Below are positions 31,015 to 36,495 of a DNA stretch of 64,000 nt, piece after piece. A model generated the notes under the pieces. That model saw only the letters and a program-made list of their open reading frames with translations. It was not told the DNA's origin and made no database searches. This DNA comes from Streptomyces sp. TSRI0281. GTDB lineage: Bacteria; Actinomycetota; Actinomycetes; Streptomycetales; Streptomycetaceae. The position numbers and the translations under genes were made by a program. Each line of letters begins with the position of its first letter. Position 1 is the first letter of the stretch. Location of the stretch: positions 89,320-153,319 of the forward strand of contig NZ_LWLE01000038.1 of NCBI RefSeq assembly GCF_001905125.1, written 5' to 3'.

Positions 31015-31033
31015 AAACTAGCAGTGCTAATTT
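31015..31033. promoter_or_regulatory. TetR-type operator between tetR and the acyl-CoA dehydrogenase
   Basis: AAACTAGCAGTGCTAATTT is a 19-bp palindrome with 9-bp arms and one mismatch. It lies 19 bases before the acyl-CoA dehydrogenase start and 20 bases from the divergent TetR start, an ideal autoregulatory position. Confidence 0.75.
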
Positions 31034-31051
31034 AAAGTGGGGTGCCGTCCG

Positions 31052-32203
31052 ATGAACCTGGAGCTCAGCGAGGAGCAGGAAGCCGTCCGGCGGCTGGCCG
31101 AGGACTTCGTCGCCCGTGAGGTCACTCCTCATGCCGTCGAGTGGGACCGCGCCGAGAGCGTCGACAAGTCGATCGTGGGCAAGCTGGGGGCGCTCGGCTT
31201 CCTCGGGCTCACCGTTCCCGAGGAGTACGGCGGCTCGGGCGGCGACCATCTCTCGTACTGCCTGGTCACCGAGGAGCTGGGACGCGGGGACTCCTCGGTC
31301 CGCGGCATCGTGTCCGTCTCGCTCGGCCTGGTCGCCAAGACCATCGTGTCCTGGGGTTCCGAGGAGCAGAAGCATCAGTGGCTCCCGCGTCTCACCGCGG
31401 GCGAGGCGATCGGCTGCTTCGCCCTCACCGAGCCGGGGACCGGCTCGGACGCCGGGAACCTCACGACGAAGGCCGTCCGCGACGGCGACGACTACGTCAT
31501 CAACGGCACCAAGATGTTCATCACCAACGGAACCTGGGCCGATGTGGTGCTGCTCTTCGCCCGCACCAACGACACCCCTGGCCACCAGGGAATCTCCGCC
31601 TTCCTGGTCCCCGCGGACAGCCCAGGCATCACCCGCCGCACCATCCACGGCAAGCTCGGTCTGCGCGGCCAGCCCACGGCCGAGCTGGTGCTGGAGGATG
31701 TCCGGGTACCCGCCGCCGCGCTCATGGGACCGGAGGGCAAGGGCTTCTCCCTCGCCATGTCCGCCCTGGCCAAGGGCCGGATGTCGGTCGCGGCGGGCTG
31801 CGTCGGCATCGCCCGGGCGGCACTCGACGCCGCCCTGCGGTACGCGGGCGAGCGCGAGCAGTTCGGCAAGTCCATCGCGAGCTATCAGCTGGTCCAGGAG
31901 CTGATCAGCGACATTTCCGTGGACGTCGACGCCGCCCGGCTGCTGACCTGGCGGGTCGCCGACCTCATCGACCGGGGCGCGGACTTCGCCACGGCCGCCT
32001 CCACGGCGAAGCTCTTCGCCTCCGAGGCGGCCGTGCGCGCCGCCAACAACGCCCTCCAGGTCTTCGGCGGCTACGGCTACATAGACGAGTACCCGGTCGG
32101 CAAGCTGCTGCGCGACGCCCGTGTGATGACGCTCTACGAGGGCACCAGTCAGATCCAGAAGCTGATCATCGGCCGGGCGCTGACCGGGGTCTCCGCCTTC
32201 TGA
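31052..32203 (+). CDS. Acyl-CoA dehydrogenase
   Basis: This 383-residue flavoenzyme carries out the alpha,beta-oxidation of acyl-CoA. Signatures are CFALTEPGTGSDAGN (FAD/substrate loop), GTKMFITNG, QVFGGYGYIDEYPV and the catalytic Glu in LYEGTSQIQKLIIGR. The length matches short- and medium-chain family members. ATG 31052 is chosen with GTGGGGTG upstream; an in-frame GTG at 31037 lies inside that ribosome site. It is controlled by the divergent TetR, judged by the palindrome between them. Confidence 0.95.
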   Translation: MNLELSEEQEAVRRLAEDFVAREVTPHAVEWDRAESVDKSIVGKLGALGFLGLTVPEEYGGSGGDHLSYCLVTEELGRGDSSVRGIVSVSLGLVAKTIVSWGSEEQKHQWLPRLTAGEAIGCFALTEPGTGSDAGNLTTKAVRDGDDYVINGTKMFITNGTWADVVLLFARTNDTPGHQGISAFLVPADSPGITRRTIHGKLGLRGQPTAELVLEDVRVPAAALMGPEGKGFSLAMSALAKGRMSVAAGCVGIARAALDAALRYAGEREQFGKSIASYQLVQELISDISVDVDAARLLTWRVADLIDRGADFATAASTAKLFASEAAVRAANNALQVFGGYGYIDEYPVGKLLRDARVMTLYEGTSQIQKLIIGRALTGVSAF

Positions 32204-32300
32204 CCGATTCCGGACGGCCGTCACTCGAACGGGCGTCTGAGTACCGGACTGAGTACGGATGCGGATGTGGCGCACGCCACGTCGGCGGATGCTGTGCGGC

Positions 32301-32591
32301 ATGAGTGAGACGACATCGGTCAAGCAGCAGAGCACCGCGGCCTTCTACAGCCAGGCCGTCGCATCCTTCGGGGTGGCGATGGGCGCGGTGGCCCTCGGCA
32401 TCTACTTCCTCGACGCCGACGCGTGGGTGCGAGGCTTCCTCGCCATCGGCGTGCTCTACCTCGTCACGTCGTGCTTCACACTGGCCAAGGTCATCAGGGA
32501 CCGCCAGGAGGCGGGGCAGCTCATCAGCCGCGTCGACCAGGCGCGACTGGAGAAGATCCTCGCCGAGCACGACCCCTTCCAGAAGCTCTGA
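32301..32591 (+). CDS. YiaA/YiaB two-helix membrane protein
   Basis: This 96-residue protein has two transmembrane helices (about 18-38 and 43-63) joined by a short DADAWVRGF turn, the YiaA/YiaB two-helix domain. The C-terminus is charged and cytoplasmic (IRDRQEAGQLISRVDQARLEKIL). It begins 97 bases after the acyl-CoA dehydrogenase; cotranscription is possible. The function of the family is unknown; members are often stress-linked. Confidence 0.85.
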   Translation: MSETTSVKQQSTAAFYSQAVASFGVAMGAVALGIYFLDADAWVRGFLAIGVLYLVTSCFTLAKVIRDRQEAGQLISRVDQARLEKILAEHDPFQKL

Positions 32592-32621
32592 CCTCGGCTC
32601 CGGCATCCGGAGCCCCGGACT

Positions 32622-32637
32622 CTAAGCGCTTGCTCAG
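32622..32637. promoter_or_regulatory. CTAAGCGCTTGCTCAG operator upstream of tetR (32684)
   Basis: The arms CTAAGC and GCTCAG flank GCTT. The same 16 bases occur at 33880-33895 before the MaoC gene. The position, about 45 bases before the TetR start, suits autorepression. Confidence 0.75.
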
Positions 32638-32683
32638 GTTCGGGGTATGGTGTTCGTCCGCTGACGGAGAGGGGCACGTGGCG

Positions 32684-33307
32684 ATGAGTACGGCGCAGGA
32701 GATGGACGGTGACGACACCCCGTGGGGTGAGGTGACACCCGAGGCGGCCAGGCGGCTCCTCGTCGCCGCCGTCGACGCGTTCGCCGAGCGCGGGTACCAC
32801 GCGACCACCACCCGCGACATCGCCGGCCGTGCCGGGATGAGCCCGGCCGCGCTCTACATCCACTACAAGACGAAGGAAGAGCTGCTCCACCGGATCAGCA
32901 AGATCGGGCACGACCGGGCCCTGTACGTCCTGGAGGCGGAGGCCGACCGGGACGGCACGGCGGCCGAGCGGCTCGCCGGGGCGGTCCGGTCCTTCGTCCG
33001 CTGGCACGCCGAGCGGCACACCACCGCGCGCGTCGTGCAGTACGAGCTGGACGCCCTCGGTGACGAGCACCGCACCGAGATCGTCGAGCTGCGCCGCAGG
33101 AGCGACGCCGTGGTGCGCAGGATCATCAGCGAGGGCGTACGGGCGGGGGAGTTCGACGTTCCCGATGTTCCCGGCACCACGCTCGCGGTGCTGTCGCTCT
33201 GCATCGACGTGGCGCGCTGGTTCAACGCGCAGGGGAGCCGGACACCCGACGAGGTCGGCGAGCTCTACGCCGACCTCGTGCTGCGCATGGTCGGTGCCCA
33301 GAAGTAG
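32684..33307 (+). CDS. TetR family regulator of fatty-acid/acyl-CoA type
   Basis: This 207-residue protein has a TetR DNA-binding domain (about 20-65: RRLLVAAVDAFAERGYHATTTRDIAGRAGMSPAALYIHYKTKEELLHRI) followed by the TetR_C domain with VRWHAERHTTARVVQYELDAL, typical of actinobacterial regulators of fatty-acid or acyl-CoA genes. ATG 32684 follows GAGAGGGGC; a GTG at 32678 is also in frame. The same 16-bp operator stands before it and before the convergent MaoC gene, which makes that gene its probable target. Confidence 0.9.
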   Translation: MSTAQEMDGDDTPWGEVTPEAARRLLVAAVDAFAERGYHATTTRDIAGRAGMSPAALYIHYKTKEELLHRISKIGHDRALYVLEAEADRDGTAAERLAGAVRSFVRWHAERHTTARVVQYELDALGDEHRTEIVELRRRSDAVVRRIISEGVRAGEFDVPDVPGTTLAVLSLCIDVARWFNAQGSRTPDEVGELYADLVLRMVGAQK

Positions 33308-33327
33308 CGGTTCCGCGACCCCGGCGG

Positions 33328-33367
33328 GCGCGCGGTGGCTCAGAAGTACGCGCGGTGGCTCAGAAGT
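33328..33367. repeat. 20-bp tandem duplication across the MaoC stop codon
   Basis: CGCGCGGTGGCTCAGAAGTA occurs twice head to tail (33328-33347 and 33348-33367). It contains the last codons and stop of the minus-strand MaoC gene. Confidence 0.85.
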
Positions 33368-33821
33368 AGTAGCGCGACACCGACTCGGCGACGCAGGCCG
33401 GCTTGTCGCCGCCCTCGCGCTCGACGGTGACCAGCGCGGTGACCTGGACGCCGCCGCCCGCCTCCTCGACGCTCTTGAGCACGGCCGTGGCGCGCAGCCG
33501 TGAGCCCACCGGGACGGTCGAGGGGAAGCGGACCTTGTTGGATCCGTAGTTGATGCCCATCTTCATGCCCTCGACCCGCATGACCTGCGGTACGAGCGCG
33601 GGCAGCAGGGACAGCGTCAGATAGCCGTGCGCGATCGTCGTGCCGAACGGCCCGCCCGCCGCCCGCTCGGGGTCCACATGGATCCACTGGTGGTCACCGG
33701 TCGCCTCGGCGAACCGGTCGATCCGCTTCTGGTCGATCTCCAGCCAGTCGCTGTGACCCAGCTGCTCGCCCACCCCGTCGCGCAGCTCCTGTGCGGACGT
33801 GAAGATCTTCGGTTCTGCCAT
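33360..33821 (-). CDS. MaoC-like hotdog-fold enoyl-CoA hydratase
   Basis: This 153-residue protein has the hydratase-2 motif near residues 35-65: RFAEATGDHQWIHVDPERA, then GPFGTTIAHGYLTLSLLP. The Asp and His that activate water are present. It would hydrate a trans-2-enoyl-CoA, the step after an acyl-CoA dehydrogenase. ATG 33821 starts the family's usual MAEPKIF N-terminus. The promoter carries the TetR operator at 33880-33895. The last codons are duplicated downstream. Confidence 0.92.
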   Translation of the reverse strand: MAEPKIFTSAQELRDGVGEQLGHSDWLEIDQKRIDRFAEATGDHQWIHVDPERAAGGPFGTTIAHGYLTLSLLPALVPQVMRVEGMKMGINYGSNKVRFPSTVPVGSRLRATAVLKSVEEAGGGVQVTALVTVEREGGDKPACVAESVSRYYF

Positions 33822-33879
33822 GGTTCCGGTCCCTGCCTTCCGGCTCTGTGCCTTCATGCGGCGCCTCGCGGCTCGATGT

Positions 33880-33895
33880 CTAAGCGCTTGCTCAG
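33880..33895. promoter_or_regulatory. CTAAGCGCTTGCTCAG operator upstream of the MaoC gene
   Basis: This is an exact copy of the site at 32622-32637, 59 bases upstream of the MaoC start. It is the likely binding site of the TetR encoded at 32684-33307. Confidence 0.75.
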
Positions 33896-34029
33896 CATCC
33901 TTCGGGTGGTGCGGTCCTGTCAACGACGGCGCGTCCGGAGTGCGGGGCGCCTTTGGCGACTCGCGGCTGATCGGCAGGGTTTTCGAAGAGGGAGGTGAGG
34001 TTCGAGGTGGGACCAGTAGGGTTTGAGGA

Positions 34030-34665
34030 GTGCCACAGATCCCACAGACACTCCATGAACTCACGGTCGGCCAGCTCTCCGCGCGTAGCGGCGCCGCGGT
34101 TTCCGCCCTGCACTTCTATGAGTCCAAGGGCCTGATCAGCAGCCGCCGCACCAGTGGCAATCAGCGCCGCTACACCAGGGACGCCCTGCGCCGGGTCGCG
34201 TTCGTGCGCGCCTCGCAACGTGTCGGCATCCCGCTGGCCACCATCAGGGACGCGCTCGCCGAGCTGCCCGAGGGGCGAACCCCGAACCGGGACGACTGGG
34301 CCAGGCTCTCGCGGGCGTGGCACGGCGAACTGGACGAGCGCATCGCCCAGTTGGCCCGGCTGCGCGACCATCTGACCGACTGCATCGGCTGCGGGTGTCT
34401 GTCGCTGGAGACCTGTGTGCTCTCCAACCCCAACGACATCTCCGGTGACCGGATCACCGGTTCGCGTCTGATGCCCGAGCACAAGCGGTCCGACGGCGGG
34501 GAGACGAAGCCCGGCGGCGAGGCGAAGTCCGGCGGCGAGGCGAAGTCCGGCGGTAGCACGCAGCCGGGCGGCGGCACGGCGTCGGACCGTGGCACGGCGT
34601 CGGACCGTGGCGCGGCGTCGGACGGTGGCGCGGATCAGGGCTGCTCGCAACGGCCGGGCTGCTAG
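34030..34665 (+). CDS. soxR: Redox-sensing MerR-family regulator SoxR
   Basis: This 211-residue protein has a MerR DNA-binding domain (about 9-80: ELTVGQLSARSGAAVSALHFYESKGLISSRRTSGNQRRYTRDALRRVAFV), a dimerisation helix and the SoxR [2Fe-2S] motif, Cys118, Cys121, Cys123 and Cys129 (C-X2-C-X-C-X5-C). In streptomycetes SoxR senses redox-active metabolites such as actinorhodin and induces export and detoxification genes; from memory the S. coelicolor protein is SCO1697. After residue 150 there is an unusual tail of about 60 residues made of GGEAKSG and ASDRGT repeats and ending CSQRPGC. GTG 34030 fits the family N-terminus (PQIPQ). Confidence 0.95.
   Translation: MPQIPQTLHELTVGQLSARSGAAVSALHFYESKGLISSRRTSGNQRRYTRDALRRVAFVRASQRVGIPLATIRDALAELPEGRTPNRDDWARLSRAWHGELDERIAQLARLRDHLTDCIGCGCLSLETCVLSNPNDISGDRITGSRLMPEHKRSDGGETKPGGEAKSGGEAKSGGSTQPGGGTASDRGTASDRGAASDGGADQGCSQRPGC
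34495..34638 (+). repeat. Tandem in-frame repeats coding for the SoxR tail
   Basis: A unit close to GGCGGCGAGGCGAAGTCC is repeated about three to four times, then ACGGCGTCGGACCGTGGC two to three times, all in frame. The repeats set the length of a Gly/Ser/Lys-rich tail beyond the conserved SoxR core. Confidence 0.75.
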
Positions 34666-34778
34666 GGGCAGTCGGAGCGCGGGTGAGTGTGGGGAAGCGC
34701 GGGGGGTGTGCTTCCGGTAGTGTCGCGCTCTTCGGCCGGCGGATGCCCGCGTACCGGAGTCCCCTCCGGAGGGTCCCA

Positions 34779-35545
34779 GTGACCTCGCGCCCCCTCGACC
34801 TGGCCGTCGCCCGCGTACGCACGGTCTTCGCCGGAATGACGAGTCCGACGGAGACCGGTTGCGGTCGGTGTCATCTGCCGCGGGAGACCGCGCTGTTGCG
34901 CACCCCTGACGTACCGATACCGCCCGACGTCCTGAGCAGGTACGCGGGCGAGGTGCCCGACCATTTCGACGACCCGGACGCGTCGATGCGCCGTTTGCTG
35001 CCCGACCTGGTGGAACTCCTCGTGGCGGGCGGGGTGGACGGCGCCTACGGCGGGCTGCACGCCCTGGGCCGTACCCGCTGGAGCCGCTGGCCGGCCGAGC
35101 AGCGGGAGGCCGTCCACGGCTTCTTCGAGGCGTGGTTCACCCAGGTGCTGCGGACCCCGCCGGAGGAGTCCGGCGGGGAACCGCCTGCCACGACGTGCTC
35201 CAGTCCTGTGTCACCTCGCTCAGCACCGTCACTCCCTTTCTCGCCATCTGGGCGGCCGAGGGGCGCGGCGGGCCCGCCGACGGCCATCTGCTCGCCTGCG
35301 TGGAGCGGTACATCGACGACCTCATCGGCGACGAGTGGCCGCTGGGCTGGTGGGCCGATCACGGACGGGACGAGCCCGTGGCGGAGCTTCGGGCGTGGGT
35401 ACATGAGCACGCCCCCGACCGACTGCGCGCGGTGGGTGCCGACCCGGCACTCCTTCTCCGCGTCGAAGTGCTCGGCCTGCCCTGCGACGACCGGTGGCCC
35501 GCCCTGGAGGCACTCGACCACCCCACCGGCGGCGGGGGAGGGTGA
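34779..35545 (+). pseudogene. Frameshifted conserved hypothetical gene
   Basis: Two overlapping reading frames together make a coherent protein of about 255 residues. The first runs from GTG 34779 (VTSRPLDLAVARVRTVFAG, a Cys pair in TGCGRCHLP, then AYGGLHALGRTRWSRWP) to about 35170. The second continues with ACHDVLQSCVTSLSTVTPF, WAAEGRGGP and YIDDLIGDEWPLGWWADHG to the stop at 35545. The join falls at the GGGG run 35175-35178: one more G would fuse the frames as ESGGGTACHDV. It is either a one-base loss in the genome or a sequencing error. I do not recognise the family. A good CCGGAGGG ribosome site precedes the start. Confidence 0.65.
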
Positions 35546-35615
35546 GCGCCGCGTCGCTTCCCGGACCGTCGTTTCCCGGACCGTCGTTTCCCGGACCGCC
35601 CGGCCCGGGTGCGCC

Positions 35616-36227
35616 TCACGCCGCCGACGCCAGGTTCCGGTGACGCATCCGCCGGGCCCTCGCCAGCGCACCGGCCGTCAGCACGGGCCGCGGTACCACG
35701 ATGCCGCATCCGGTGCAGACCGGCCCCGACCACGGCTCCCGGCCGACGTCCTGCCGCCAGGCGAAACCGGTCGCCGTGCAGACCGGGCAGGCCGCCCCGG
35801 GCTCGGACCCCAGCGCCGCGATCAGCCGTCGCAGCACCTCGGCGAGCGGTGCGGACGGATGGACCCCGGGGTCGGCGCAGCGGGCGACACCGTTGCCGCC
35901 CCAGGTGCGGCGGTGCCAGTCGTCGAACGCGGCCGGCCGGCGCCGCCCGTCGTGCTTCTCGCGCCGCCTGCGCTCCGCGAACCCCGTCTCGTACGCGAGC
36001 CAGATGGCCCGCGCCTCCTCCAGCTCCTCCAGCGCGCGCATCAGGCGCACCGGATCGGGGGCCCGGTCCTCGGGTCCGATCCCGTGCCGGGCGCACAGAT
36101 GGTGCCACGTCGCCCGGTGGCCGTAAGGGGCGAACCTCTCCAGGCACTTGCGCAGCGAGTACCGCCGCAATGCCAGATCGCCCAGCGGATCGCGGACCTG
36201 TCTCGCAAGACTCCGGAAACCGGCCAT
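35616..36227 (-). CDS. Conserved hypothetical protein with zinc-ribbon-like Cys pairs
   Basis: This 203-residue basic protein has an Arg-rich helical N-terminus (DLALRRYSLRKCLERFAPYGHRATW), a linker rich in Glu/Arg (EELEEARAIWLAYETGFAERRRREKH) and a C-terminal CPVC / CTGC pair spaced about 25 residues apart, which looks like a zinc ribbon. It begins at ATG 36227 and stands alone. The function is unknown; a nucleic-acid or protein-interaction role would fit the basic and zinc-ribbon features, but that is inference. Confidence 0.7.
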   Translation of the reverse strand: MAGFRSLARQVRDPLGDLALRRYSLRKCLERFAPYGHRATWHHLCARHGIGPEDRAPDPVRLMRALEELEEARAIWLAYETGFAERRRREKHDGRRRPAAFDDWHRRTWGGNGVARCADPGVHPSAPLAEVLRRLIAALGSEPGAACPVCTATGFAWRQDVGREPWSGPVCTGCGIVVPRPVLTAGALARARRMRHRNLASAA

Positions 36228-36417
36228 GACACTGCCACCTCCGTCACTCGTACTTCGGCGTCAAGGAATGGACGTACGACTGCCCGTTTCGGCTCCATCG
36301 AAAGATGAGAAACGTCCAATGGCTGAGACACCCCACGTGGGGCGGGGGTGATGACCGGTTGCATGGCGGCGTGCGGCCCGGTGGTGAGAGGGCGTGCGCG
36401 CATGTGGTGATTCGGGA

Positions 36418-36462
36418 AAGGTGACCGGTGTTCACCTTACTGAGGGGTGATACCGCCAGTAA
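36418..36462. promoter_or_regulatory. Two overlapping inverted repeats upstream of the penicillin acylase
   Basis: AAGGTGA (36418-36424) and TCACCTT (36432-36438) form a perfect 7-bp inverted repeat with a 7-base spacer. TTACTG (36437-36442) and CAGTAA (36457-36462) form a second, perfect 6-bp repeat that overlaps the first. The ATG is 34 bases further on. The remainder of the 268-base spacer (36228-36417) shows no gene. Confidence 0.55.
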
Positions 36463-36495
36463 CCTCCGGCGCATCGGCCTCTCGGAGGAGCACGC

